64,000 nt of DNA from assembly GCA_046297935.1 (NCBI GenBank), contig JBKBHA010000008.1:109860-173859 (forward strand), in the 5' to 3' direction. Shown here one piece after another: positions 16,015 through 24,604 of this stretch; position 1 is the first letter of the stretch; every line of letters starts with the position of its first letter. The stretch comes from CAYMZZ01 sp046297935. Its GTDB lineage: Bacteria; Bacteroidota; Bacteroidia; Chitinophagales; Chitinophagaceae. The position numbers were made by a program, and so were the translations under genes. Under the pieces are notes generated by a model. It was given only the letters and a program-made list of their open reading frames with translations, was not told the origin of the DNA and searched no databases.

Positions 16015-17631
16015 TTAAAAAAAGTACTTGTTTGGCGGAGTGGCACCATCTTCCATGTATTGAATAATTTCTCCCACCTTTTGAGCAAATTGGATGGTGA
16101 TGGGTAAACTGTTATAATAATTGCAATTATTGAAATTCATCTTTGTAAGGGCCAGCACCTCTTCGCATATTTTTTTTAAAGTTGATTCCGCTTCATAAAT
16201 ACTTATTTCGAGCGGGTGTGGTATATGCACACCTGGAAATGTTTCATAATAGGGAATATATCCTGTCGTATATAATATCCCAGTGGCTTCATCTTGGTGC
16301 AGTAACGTACCTCTTATCACGGGGAAGTTTCCTTGCTTTCTTAACAGCTTTAAATCCGCTGATTTGATGGTCACCAAATCGATCTCAATATTATCTCCCA
16401 ACACAAGGCGAATGCCATCGCGTAGCCCTTCCACTTCAGCATAATCACTGTTGATCTTACTGTCCCAAAAGTCAGTTGTTTTATGAATTACAATACGCGT
16501 GGGAGGAAGATTCTTGTTATAGATTTTGTATTCATTGACTACATCGGCGATCAATTTCTTCGCATATTCATAACTCAAGTGGGGTGCCGGTGTACTATTT
16601 TTCTTCGCATCCCACTCAAACTGTTCGCCGACAAAAATGATCCCTTTTCCTTCATAATTGAAAGCCTGGGCCACACTGGACCGCATGACGTTGCTTTCAC
16701 TGCTCAATACCTTATGAAAGCTGATACCGATAAAACAGGAGTTCTTATCCTTTAACGATAAGGTCCATGGAGTGCCGGTGTTTTTATAGTAGTTCGCTAC
16801 ACAAAAATTCCACGCCTGCATGGAGAGGTCCTGTAGTGATTTTCTTGTACCTGTGAACGTGTCTTCTAGTATTATCAGAACGGGAACAGCATTTGGCAAT
16901 GTAATAAGCTGTGCCTTGAGATACCTTCGCAGGTTGAAAAACCGGTTTCCCTGATAAGGCAGAGATGCAAAGCGTTTAAATACTTTGCTGGGTATAGCGA
17001 TAAAACATACTTCTGCCCTGGACATGCTTTTGGTGATCAAAAATTTATAGGCTTCGATATATAAGTCACAAATACGGATCATTTTATCAAATGCTTTCAG
17101 GGATTCATCATCTATAATAGTCTTGATCTGTGCCTCTTTGATTGGAATGTTATTAACCTCGTCATTGACAAACTTGCAATAAAAGGGATGGTTAGGATGA
17201 AAGCCCGGGAAATCCGGGTTCAGCCTTTTATTCACAGTCTGGTAAGAATCTTCTGTTTTGTCTCCAGATAGTGTGTCGCTAATGTCTTTTTTAATCCGGT
17301 CTCGGGAAGCCACTGCCAGTTCATGAAAGAGTGAACTTTCATCTTCCATGTCCAGTATGTTATCAAATACTTCTCCGTCTACAATAGCGGCATCTGCCGT
17401 GATGGTTATATCATCGGAAACTGCTTCGATCGGGTGCTCAAATTGATCAATCCACTTTTTTACACTTTCAATATTGTTATTAGTCCCGATCACGGCGTAA
17501 TGAAGTTCGGAGCGATGGGTATTGTTACTCAGCGAAAAAAAGCCACCGGCAGCAATACCCATTTTGGGATCATCGCTGATGAAGTCATTTCCATATTCCA
17601 GGTAAGGTTCCTTTAATAACTCAATCCTCAT
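16015..17631 (-). CDS. Short prokaryotic Argonaute (MID-PIWI)
   Basis: The 538-residue protein has only MID and PIWI-type regions. PIWI landmarks are SCFIGISFHKVL, then RIVIHKTTDFWDS, the loop VIRGTLLHQDEATGILYTTGY, and the C-terminal MNFNNCNYYNSLPITIQFAQKVGEII split by the usual short-pAgo core. Catalytic aspartates are replaced (GIS instead of GID, HKTT instead of HRDG), so it should bind guide and target without cutting. The stop of the partner APAZ gene overlaps its ATG by four bases. In known short-pAgo systems target recognition switches on the partner effector. An additional N-terminal 100 residues lack a known motif. Confidence 0.88.
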   Translation of the reverse strand: MRIELLKEPYLEYGNDFISDDPKMGIAAGGFFSLSNNTHRSELHYAVIGTNNNIESVKKWIDQFEHPIEAVSDDITITADAAIVDGEVFDNILDMEDESSLFHELAVASRDRIKKDISDTLSGDKTEDSYQTVNKRLNPDFPGFHPNHPFYCKFVNDEVNNIPIKEAQIKTIIDDESLKAFDKMIRICDLYIEAYKFLITKSMSRAEVCFIAIPSKVFKRFASLPYQGNRFFNLRRYLKAQLITLPNAVPVLIILEDTFTGTRKSLQDLSMQAWNFCVANYYKNTGTPWTLSLKDKNSCFIGISFHKVLSSESNVMRSSVAQAFNYEGKGIIFVGEQFEWDAKKNSTPAPHLSYEYAKKLIADVVNEYKIYNKNLPPTRIVIHKTTDFWDSKINSDYAEVEGLRDGIRLVLGDNIEIDLVTIKSADLKLLRKQGNFPVIRGTLLHQDEATGILYTTGYIPYYETFPGVHIPHPLEISIYEAESTLKKICEEVLALTKMNFNNCNYYNSLPITIQFAQKVGEIIQYMEDGATPPNKYFF

Positions 17632-19055
17632 AGTTCAAATAATAAGTTATGGCTAGTGCCGGTTTCAGGTAAGGGTACCTTTTTTCTTTCCTTTTTATCC
17701 AGTGCTATCCCGAAATCCACTGGAAACTCCGTGTAATTGGAGAAAACTATCCTAATATGTTTAGAGTAAAAACTTCTGGGCTGAACAGTTTTGACGGCTT
17801 TATAAGCCGGGTCTTCAAATACCAGTACTTCCTTATCATTGGTACTGATATAACTAAACCAAAAGTGCAGCCAGTCGCAGAAATGGTTATTGTATTCCTG
17901 TGAAGTCAAAAAATTCGTCAGCTTGGTAATTTCCTTCGGAGCAAGCGGGGTTTTACCATCGGACGTAAAAAAGTATTTAGGCTGAATGATCAAGTAAGGA
18001 TCACTACCGGAAAAGAAATGTTTTACTTCCAGGGCATAGTGCCGGAAAAAAGTAAGCTTTCCGTAGACATATTTTTTAACGACCATTTTTTCTGTCTGCA
18101 TCCCTCTTTTCCTGGTCACTGCAGGCACTATCACCGCTTCCTGCTCTTTGGGTAACCAGAAGTAATACCTGCGGAAATCCTTTTGAAAAGCGAGTTTTTT
18201 TGTTCTGAGAAAAGCCTTCAAATATTCATTGAGTAGCTCTACATAATGATTCCTTAGTTGCCGTTCCTCCAGTATCTCAGCATACCCGATTAATTTCCCC
18301 GTTTCTTCCGTTAACACTTTTGATTTAAAAGAGCCATACTCTTTCCCCAGTTCGGTCATCGTATAGATCAGTGAATTATATACAATAAAAAACGGGGCTT
18401 CGTCCTGGGTGATTACTTCATATATCTCTTTTTTCCGCTTATACTTTGACCCATAAACATATAGCTGTTTGGGATGCTGCTGGTATTTTAAAAAGTTCGT
18501 CAATAAATATTCCTTAATCCCAAACGCCACACGGCTGCGGAAACTGTTGGAAAATTTAAGCGTAAAATCATTATTGCCGTTGACCAGCTGGTTCTCTGTT
18601 TTATGAACAGTAATGGCGTTAGTGTTTTTCTTTTTTCCTTTCTTCAGGTTTTCCTTTCCAATATAGACGTCTGTATCGATCACTTTTTTGCAGTAGAGGG
18701 CATCGTTACGCTGGTCATAAATGACCAGCAACACTTCAATGCCATTTTTTTTGTACTTCTCCCAGTACTCTATGTCTTCTTTGCGAGGATAGAATTCAAA
18801 GCTGGTATTTGACTCATTTCGGATATAGCTTTTATCGGAGGCGGCTGTTTTGATCTGCACCTTCATGATTTCACCCAGCGGTTCTATTTTCCTATCCTCG
18901 TTAACGCGGGTGAGTTCAATTTCCCCATCAATCCCGAAGTCACTTTTCACAACTTCCCGGAATAGGATGTAGGGTTGGTGCCTGTTACAATAATCGGCAA
19001 ACCGGATAACACCAGCTTCTCCTGAGATATGCGTATTCCTGATCTGTTTTCCCAT
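17628..19055 (-). CDS. DUF4365-APAZ effector nuclease (SPARDA-like)
   Basis: The 475-residue protein starts with a DUF4365 PD-(D/E)XK nuclease domain (about 1-150): SDFGIDGEIEL with Asp39/Asp43 and Glu45, then KVQIKTA with Gln67 and Lys69. The remaining about 300 residues fit an APAZ region, which substitutes for the N and linker domains missing in short pAgos. The pair matches the SPARDA class, in which guide-loaded Argonaute on plasmid or phage DNA unleashes collateral DNA/RNA cleavage by the DUF4365 (DREN) domain. It is first in a two-gene operon. The family call is from motifs and gene order; APAZ is weakly conserved and was judged by position. Confidence 0.82.
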   Translation of the reverse strand: MGKQIRNTHISGEAGVIRFADYCNRHQPYILFREVVKSDFGIDGEIELTRVNEDRKIEPLGEIMKVQIKTAASDKSYIRNESNTSFEFYPRKEDIEYWEKYKKNGIEVLLVIYDQRNDALYCKKVIDTDVYIGKENLKKGKKKNTNAITVHKTENQLVNGNNDFTLKFSNSFRSRVAFGIKEYLLTNFLKYQQHPKQLYVYGSKYKRKKEIYEVITQDEAPFFIVYNSLIYTMTELGKEYGSFKSKVLTEETGKLIGYAEILEERQLRNHYVELLNEYLKAFLRTKKLAFQKDFRRYYFWLPKEQEAVIVPAVTRKRGMQTEKMVVKKYVYGKLTFFRHYALEVKHFFSGSDPYLIIQPKYFFTSDGKTPLAPKEITKLTNFLTSQEYNNHFCDWLHFWFSYISTNDKEVLVFEDPAYKAVKTVQPRSFYSKHIRIVFSNYTEFPVDFGIALDKKERKKVPLPETGTSHNLLFEL

Positions 19056-19057
19056 AC

Positions 19058-19270
19058 TTAAATGTTGGTTACCTTTTTACCACTCATTTCTATCAATTTC
19101 TTTTTGTAAATGTTTGTAATGACTCCAGTACCCATACTGATTTTACGGTCCGTCATATGTACGTATTGCTTGGTGGTCTTAATATTCCCGTGGCCCCGGC
19201 ATCCCGCTGATCGAATCGATAGTAACGTCACTTTCTATGTCACTGTCGTGGCAAAGGTATGACCAGTGAT
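19058..19270 (-). pseudogene. Decayed tyrosine integrase, C-terminal remnant
   Basis: On the minus strand, TGHTFATTVT is followed by an in-frame stop, a scrambled stretch, then GHGNIKTTKQYVHMTDRKIS and a lysine-rich tail ending at 19058. The HxFATT...GHxNIKTTxxYxH pattern is the catalytic C-terminus of a tyrosine recombinase. The rest of the gene is absent. It sits three bases before the SPARDA start codon, so the system was probably brought in next to, or promoted from within, an older integrase gene. Confidence 0.75.
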
Positions 19271-19348
19271 GTTAGGATTCTCCGTAAATTCCTAACAAGT
19301 TTGGAGAAAATGACTTAATTTTGTTAGGATTCTCTGCATAATCCTAAC
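19271..19348. promoter_or_regulatory. Two operator-like inverted repeats before the AbiEi-like gene
   Basis: GTTAGG...CCTAAC occurs twice (19271-19296 and 19323-19348), each 26 bp long with GTTAGGATTCT at its left and a 52-bp period. The second copy ends two bases before the ATG at 19351, covering the ribosome-binding region. Paired operators are expected for an AbiEi-type antitoxin that represses its own operon. Confidence 0.65.
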
Positions 19349-19350
19349 AA

Positions 19351-19974
19351 ATGAGTACAGAAAAAAGCCTACATAGTCGACTGGAAGAGGAAATAGCCAG
19401 AAAAGAGCCGGGTATGATCCTTTTTCCTGCAGATTTTCTGGAAATGGGTAACCCTGAAGCTATTCATATGTCGTTTTCCCGGCTGGCCGATCAGCAAATC
19501 GTGATAAGGCTGGGAAAAGGTATATATACAAAACCTAAAACCGATCCTATGTTGGGGCCTATATTGCCATCCCTCGATGACATTGCCCAAGCCATAGCAA
19601 AGAAGGAAAAAGTCATCATCCGGCCAACCGGAGCCTATGCTCTGAATAAACTTGGACTTTCAACACAGGTACCAACCAAAGTGGTCTTTCTAACCAATGG
19701 AAGCCGTCGACGAATACAGATCGGCAGAGGGACTATTACTTTTAAGCCAACCACACCCAAAAACCTGGCAGCCGAAAATGAGATTGTTTTCCTGGCTATT
19801 CAGTCGTTAATCGAACTTGGCGAACGAGGAGTTAATGACAAAGTGAAGATGGTACTGACTGAAAAGCTTAGACAGGTGCCCCAAGGCAAGATTCGGGAAG
19901 ATGCCCGTTATGCTCCCCAGTTTGCCAGTAAAATTTTACTCGATATAGCCAATAAACTTGCACACAATGGTTGA
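19351..19974 (+). CDS. DUF6088/AbiEi-like antitoxin
   Basis: The 207-residue protein has an N-terminal winged-helix region (GMILFPADFLEMGNPEAIHM, then LSRLADQQIVIRLGKGIY in outline) and a C-terminal domain with VIIRPTGAYALNKLGLS and KVVFLTNGSRRRIQIG. This matches DUF6088, the AbiEi-like antitoxin family of type IV toxin-antitoxin systems. It overlaps the nucleotidyltransferase gene by eight bases. Two inverted repeats directly upstream fit autorepression. AbiE pairs stabilise mobile elements and can abort phage infection. Confidence 0.85.
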   Translation: MSTEKSLHSRLEEEIARKEPGMILFPADFLEMGNPEAIHMSFSRLADQQIVIRLGKGIYTKPKTDPMLGPILPSLDDIAQAIAKKEKVIIRPTGAYALNKLGLSTQVPTKVVFLTNGSRRRIQIGRGTITFKPTTPKNLAAENEIVFLAIQSLIELGERGVNDKVKMVLTEKLRQVPQGKIREDARYAPQFASKILLDIANKLAHNG

Positions 19975-21187
19975 ATTTCTACAATTACCTGAAGAAACAC
20001 GCCGCACCCTCATCGGGCAGGTCAATACTAAAACTGGCATGAGCGTACAAGCAATTGAAAAGGACTGGTGGGTAACGCTTGTGCTTAAGGCATTGTTCTC
20101 CCTACCAATGGAAGAACATTTTATTTTCAAAGGAGGTACCTCACTGAGTAAAGGTTGGAAACTTATTGATCGATTTTCAGAAGATATTGATATAGCCCTT
20201 GCGCCAGAGGCATTTGACAGGGGATATCAGGAAACTCCCAGTATAAGTTATGTGAAACGCTTAAAAAAGGAAGGGTGCGAATTCACAAGTACTGTTATCC
20301 GAAATGCGCTGGAACAGAAATTGGCGGAAATGAAAATACCCGATGGGATGATTCAAATTGAAGCAGAAGCCGTAAATCCGAAGATTCCAGATAAAGATCC
20401 CCAGACGATCTATGTGAAATTTCCTTCTCTGTTTGATGCGAGCAAATATATTGATACAGCCGTAAAAATCGAGTTTGGTGTCAGGGCGTTAAAAGAGCCA
20501 TTTACTACTGTTGCAATACAATCGATCATTGCAATAGAAAGTTCCACTCCAGCTTATAAGGAAGAACCTTTTGCGGTTACCGTAGTTGAACCTCGCAAAA
20601 CATTTATGGAAAAACTGATGCTGCTGCATGAAAAATTCCTAACCGGACGTGCGGAAGGTGATGCCGGAGAACGGCAGTCCAGGCATCTGTCTGATCTGCT
20701 ACAAATGAAGAAAAAGGGTATAGTTGAACAGGTCTTTAGCGACCCAGAACTATATGAATTACTACTTCATCATCGAAGACATTATATTAAACTGAAGGAT
20801 GTCGATTACGATTCCATGGAGTTACGCCAACTATTTTTTCTGCCACCATGGGAACTATTGAAAGAGTTTCGACGTGACTATGAAATTATGCTGGAAGAAA
20901 TGATATACGGGAATCCACCTGACTTCGATACATTGATCAATGGGCTAAGGGAGCTGAATCTTGAATTGGCCGCTCAGGGTCACAAACAAAATATGGACGA
21001 GGTCATTGCGCGGGCAAAACAGCAAATTGCCGACGAAAAACTGGAGGGTGATGTTATTCAAACGATGGTGGTTTATAAAATTGAGCCACATCTTCCGGAG
21101 GAACCGGATAATATAGCTATCAAATTCATAGCTGAATTTATTAATACAAAAAGCGGAATGATCTTTCACAGAATAAGAGTAGCATAA
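19967..21187 (+). CDS. AbiEii-type nucleotidyltransferase toxin
   Basis: From the ATG at 19967 (an in-frame TTG at 19958 is also open) the protein has 406 residues. The nucleotidyltransferase motif is HFIFKGGTSLSKGWKLI followed by FSEDIDIAL, giving the GS/GG-x-DxD pattern of AbiEii/AbiGii toxins. Such toxins add nucleotides to tRNA acceptor ends and arrest growth when the antitoxin is limiting. Location on a mobile element fits both element maintenance and phage defence. Confidence 0.87.
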   Translation: MVEFLQLPEETRRTLIGQVNTKTGMSVQAIEKDWWVTLVLKALFSLPMEEHFIFKGGTSLSKGWKLIDRFSEDIDIALAPEAFDRGYQETPSISYVKRLKKEGCEFTSTVIRNALEQKLAEMKIPDGMIQIEAEAVNPKIPDKDPQTIYVKFPSLFDASKYIDTAVKIEFGVRALKEPFTTVAIQSIIAIESSTPAYKEEPFAVTVVEPRKTFMEKLMLLHEKFLTGRAEGDAGERQSRHLSDLLQMKKKGIVEQVFSDPELYELLLHHRRHYIKLKDVDYDSMELRQLFFLPPWELLKEFRRDYEIMLEEMIYGNPPDFDTLINGLRELNLELAAQGHKQNMDEVIARAKQQIADEKLEGDVIQTMVVYKIEPHLPEEPDNIAIKFIAEFINTKSGMIFHRIRVA

Positions 21188-21373
21188 AACCCTTCTTAAG
21201 CTCCATCTACTTTATCTAATTTGACTTTATTTGACTTCTTTTAACAATTGAAAAATAAAATAACGGGTACAAATAACATCAAACGAGACTAAATTGAATT
21301 GCCTAATCAATTTTTTTATTTCTCCTGCTTCAAACAAATAATAGATTATGTAATTTTACTGAAAAGGATAAAG

Positions 21374-22099
21374 ATGAAAAAGATTTTGTGCAGTGTGAAG
21401 TCCTTTATGACATTTGACTTCCCCTTACAGGCTGATTTTATTAAAGCAGAATTTGCCAACATTCATTGTAAAAACCTGGCTGATTTGCCAGAATGGAGTA
21501 CAACAGCTACCAGGCAAAAATTAATTTCAAATTATTGGTTCACTTATGTAGTCCGGCATTTTTCTGTCCTATTAGGGTTATCAGTTTTAACAGCCCTAAT
21601 GATCAATGGAGGGTTTAATCAATTTAACCAATTCTTATTGGGATTAATAACTTCCTCCTTGATAAGCTATCCGATTTTATACCTGTTTCATTATCGACCG
21701 TATTATAATTCCATTTTTTTGCCAAGATTGGAGGTTTTTAAAGAAGTGTATGAACGCAAACAAGTAGAACAACTTGAAAAATGTAAACAGGCACAGTTAA
21801 GTAATTTAAGCCTGGCCCTTATTTTTTATGTATTTGACAAAACATCTGGCATAAATAAACTGAAATGTACAGATCAGGATGCTGGATTATTAATGAAATT
21901 GTATGGAGTCGATAAAGGAAGTTTAAGGAAGAATCTCGAATTAATACTTGGTAAAAAGCAAAAATTGCAGCCAAGAAAGTATACAGAAATTCAGAACCGT
22001 TTTACTGAAGCATATACTTTTTTTGAAGAACTGGAATTCCCCAAAGGAATACAACTTTTAAAAGAGTTAGAGGTAAAATTCAATCCTATCGCTATTTGA
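21374..22099 (+). CDS. Membrane protein of unknown function
   Basis: The ATG at 21374 gives a 241-residue protein; longer starts add a poorly supported tail. Two adjacent transmembrane segments lie near residues 60-110 (HFSVLLGLSVLTALMI, then FLLGLITSSLISYPILYLF), and the C-terminal half is helical and lysine-rich. I do not recognise a family. It lies between the toxin-antitoxin pair and the mobilisation module. Confidence 0.6.
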   Translation: MKKILCSVKSFMTFDFPLQADFIKAEFANIHCKNLADLPEWSTTATRQKLISNYWFTYVVRHFSVLLGLSVLTALMINGGFNQFNQFLLGLITSSLISYPILYLFHYRPYYNSIFLPRLEVFKEVYERKQVEQLEKCKQAQLSNLSLALIFYVFDKTSGINKLKCTDQDAGLLMKLYGVDKGSLRKNLELILGKKQKLQPRKYTEIQNRFTEAYTFFEELEFPKGIQLLKELEVKFNPIAI

Positions 22100-22150
22100 A
22101 TAGGCTATTATTAATTGTACATTTAATAAATAGGGCAATTTTTAAATGCA

Positions 22151-22465
22151 ATGTTCTCTTCTATGAGTAATGGGGATAAGCCAAATCTTGATAAAGGATT
22201 GTTTTGGGACTGGCGTTATAATGAAATCGATTGGCAAAAAAACTATCGAAGCATTATTGAAAGGGTATTGGAAAGAGGAACAAAAGAAGAATGGGAGGAA
22301 ATAATTAGATTTTACGGGGCACCCAAAATTCATACCGCCTTGAAAGAAGAAATCAAATTTCTTCCAGATTATATTATCAACTCAGTAAGTAGCTATTTTA
22401 ACATTAGAAAAGAAGAAATGGCATGTTATATAAGGAAACAGTTGAGAAAGGGCCAATGGATTTAG
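22151..22465 (+). CDS. DUF6922-like protein
   Basis: The 104-residue protein contains LFWDWRYNEIDWQKNYRSII and ERVLERGTKEEWEEIIRFYG, a pattern I associate with the DUF6922 family. Members often lie near AbiEii-type genes. The function is unknown. No signal or membrane segment. Confidence 0.65.
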   Translation: MFSSMSNGDKPNLDKGLFWDWRYNEIDWQKNYRSIIERVLERGTKEEWEEIIRFYGAPKIHTALKEEIKFLPDYIINSVSSYFNIRKEEMACYIRKQLRKGQWI

Positions 22466-22648
22466 TTTATGAATTGATGGCGTATGAGAAACTTATGTCA
22501 TATAACCCGCAATTTAATGGACAAAATACGCCAGAAAAAGCCCAGAAAAGATAATCGTCCTCGCCTTTAATACCCACTTGCCGATATACTGGCCACAATT
22601 TTTTATTCCCTCACATATTTAAGTATACTTAGCTTTTATTCCCTTGCC

Positions 22649-22674
22649 TTTTAGGATATGTTGCAATCCTAAAA
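22649..22674. promoter_or_regulatory. Inverted repeat upstream of excisionase-like gene
   Basis: TTTTAGGAT and ATCCTAAAA flank eight bases, giving perfect 9-bp arms. The repeat ends nine bases before the ATG at 22684 and covers the ribosome-binding region. It may be an operator for the HTH protein or an attenuating hairpin. Confidence 0.5.
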
Positions 22675-22683
22675 CGGAAAGTG

Positions 22684-23013
22684 ATGAAAGAACATGCGAA
22701 CAATGGTAATACAGTAACCCCCATTCTTTTTCCCTACGAACCAGGGGAATACTGGCAGCAAATCCGGCAAATTATCCGGGAAGAGGTCAATAATTTAGAA
22801 AAGCAAAAGCCGGTTCCCACCAGCTACGATACTCCAGGCCTTACTTATAAGCCGCTTTATAAAATTGCTGAGGTTTGTGCCCTTTTCCACGTGACCAAGC
22901 CTACCATCTACGATTGGGTTAAGCATGGCAAGCTAAAGCCGTACAAAATCCGATCGCGGGTCTACTTCCTTTGGCAAGACATTCAACAACTGTTAAAGCC
23001 CACTGATCGGTAA
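22684..23013 (+). CDS. Excisionase/MerR-like helix-turn-helix protein
   Basis: The 109-residue protein carries a C-terminal DNA-binding helix-turn-helix: KPLYKIAEVCALFHVTKPTI, then WVKHGKLKPYKI and VYFLWQDIQQLL. This is the HTH_17 pattern found in excisionases and in Bacteroidota mobile elements just before primase and mobilisation genes. It probably directs excision or controls the mobilisation genes behind it. A preceding GTG at 22681 is also in frame. Confidence 0.8.
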   Translation: MKEHANNGNTVTPILFPYEPGEYWQQIRQIIREEVNNLEKQKPVPTSYDTPGLTYKPLYKIAEVCALFHVTKPTIYDWVKHGKLKPYKIRSRVYFLWQDIQQLLKPTDR

Positions 23014-23033
23014 CCGGATTACACCAAATTTTA

Positions 23034-24011
23034 ATGAATTCGATTATGAAAAAAATTTCCTGTATGGAGGCCCGACAGATAGATTTAGTCAGTTACCTGG
23101 CATCTTTGGGATATCAACCCCAAAAAGTTCAGGGTGCAGACTATTGGTATTGCTCCCCTTTAAGGGAGGAAAAAACGCCATCCTTCAAGGTCAACCGGAA
23201 TAAAAACCTTTGGTACGATCACGGAACAGGCCAGGGTGGAGATATAATTGACTTTGGCACCCGGTATTTTAAAAGCTCTGTAAGCGAGTTATTAGACCGC
23301 CTGGCATCTGCCAATCCCAATCAAACATTTTCCTTTCACCCGCCTGCCAATTCCGCCACAAGGCCGCAGCCAGGGGCGGGTGAAAAAGAAAAAGACAACC
23401 CCGGCAAGATCATCATTACAGCAACCCGGCCACTTGAAGATCGTCGGCTGCTGGAATATTTAGAAAGTCGTTGTATACCGGTAGATGTCGCCCACTGCTT
23501 TTGCAAGGAAGTAGATTTTACCCTTTACGACAAAGAGAAAACCGCTATAGGTTTTGCCAATGATGCGGGCGGTTATGAGTTAAGAAGCGAGTATTTTAAG
23601 GGAAGCAGTTCACCTAAATCACCCACAACAATTGACACTGACAGTACCCGGCTAACTGTCTTCGAGGGTTTTTTTGATTTTCTTTCCTACCAGGTTATCG
23701 CCAAAGAAATTTCTGACGAAAAAACAAATTTCCTCATCCTTAATTCCCTTGCATTTTTTTATAAGCCAAGGGAAGCAATGGAAAAACATCAGCAGGTTAA
23801 CCTTTATCTGGACCGCAACAAAAAGGGAATTGAATGCACCAGCCACGCCATTGATTGGGACAAAACAAGGTTTGTAGATCGGAGCATACTATACAGAAAT
23901 GGGCAGGATCTGAACGAATGGCTGAAAGAAAAACATTCCCTGTTGCAAAAGCCCCTTTTAAAAAAAATACTCCGGCATGAACCCAAAAAAAGACGGGGAT
24001 TGAAACCATAA
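23034..24011 (+). CDS. CHC2 zinc finger/TOPRIM primase
   Basis: The 325-residue protein has a DnaG-like N-terminus: YWYCSPLREEKTPSFKVN and LWYDHGTGQGGDIIDFG, the CHC2-type fold although only one of the zinc-ligand cysteines is evident here. The second half has a TOPRIM-like pattern, LTVFEGFFDFLSY and QVNLYLDRNKKG. Such primases start second-strand synthesis after conjugal transfer. It lies between the excisionase-like gene and the mob genes. A second in-frame ATG is at 23046. Confidence 0.82.
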   Translation: MNSIMKKISCMEARQIDLVSYLASLGYQPQKVQGADYWYCSPLREEKTPSFKVNRNKNLWYDHGTGQGGDIIDFGTRYFKSSVSELLDRLASANPNQTFSFHPPANSATRPQPGAGEKEKDNPGKIIITATRPLEDRRLLEYLESRCIPVDVAHCFCKEVDFTLYDKEKTAIGFANDAGGYELRSEYFKGSSSPKSPTTIDTDSTRLTVFEGFFDFLSYQVIAKEISDEKTNFLILNSLAFFYKPREAMEKHQQVNLYLDRNKKGIECTSHAIDWDKTRFVDRSILYRNGQDLNEWLKEKHSLLQKPLLKKILRHEPKKRRGLKP

Positions 24012-24052
24012 CACTTAAAACAAATTCCAATAACATTTTAAATAAAAAAGAT

Positions 24053-24412
24053 ATGGCAGATTTTAAAAGAAGAACATTAACACTTAGCACAGGTAAACAA
24101 ATAAAGTTATTTGGAAACAGCCTGGCAATTGGTAAAAGCCTTGAGATCGGAGAAGGTGGGGCACCCAATATATTTTCCAGTTTTTCCGGGATTGATCCTG
24201 GGAAATCCAGCCTTGCAGTAACTAATCCGTACAAATTAACCGTTGAAGAATTGCATGAGATCGCAGATTTTCAAATCCAATTATGGATAGAATTGAAAAA
24301 TAGAATCCGCGAGTTTGGGATAAACAGCACAAAGATTTTTAACATCGAGAAACAAAATGATAGCAGTACTCCAGCTAAAAAGAAAGCACCTGACAAGTCC
24401 GGTATAGAATAG
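24053..24412 (+). CDS. Hypothetical protein of the mobilisation module
   Basis: The 119-residue protein has an N-terminal half rich in beta-forming residues (RRTLTLSTGKQIKLFGNSLA) and a charged helical C-terminus. I do not recognise it. Position between primase and oriT region suggests a role in mobilisation or DNA processing, without motif support. Confidence 0.55.
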   Translation: MADFKRRTLTLSTGKQIKLFGNSLAIGKSLEIGEGGAPNIFSSFSGIDPGKSSLAVTNPYKLTVEELHEIADFQIQLWIELKNRIREFGINSTKIFNIEKQNDSSTPAKKKAPDKSGIE

Positions 24413-24522
24413 ATTTTTATTATTTCAGCAGCTATATCGGGTCTCCCGGGTTTTGGGTCATTTTTCAATTGTGCAACAATTCGGGGCCTGCCCGCTACGC
24501 GTGAAGACTGCTTCGATTTAAA

Positions 24523-24602
24523 GGCGAGCGGTGTTTTTGTCGGACAAAAACTATCAAAGGCCAAAAACACGCTCGCCCTATGCTCCCGTTGGTCGCATAG
24601 GG
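24523..24602. other. Candidate oriT: two overlapping inverted repeats
   Basis: GGCGAGCG-g-TGTTTTTG pairs with CAAAAACACGCTCGCC (24523-24577, one bulged base). CCCTATGC pairs with GCATAGGG (24576-24602, 11-base loop). They lie in a 190-base non-coding gap directly before mobC and the relaxase gene, where oriT normally lies in small Bacteroidota mobilisable elements. The nick site cannot be named from sequence alone. Confidence 0.6.
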
Positions 24603-24604
24603 AA

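Noticed and set aside
15916..16107. Small plus-strand gene (63 residues)
   Set aside because: It starts at GTG, overlaps the end of the short pAgo gene on the other strand and has no recognisable motif.
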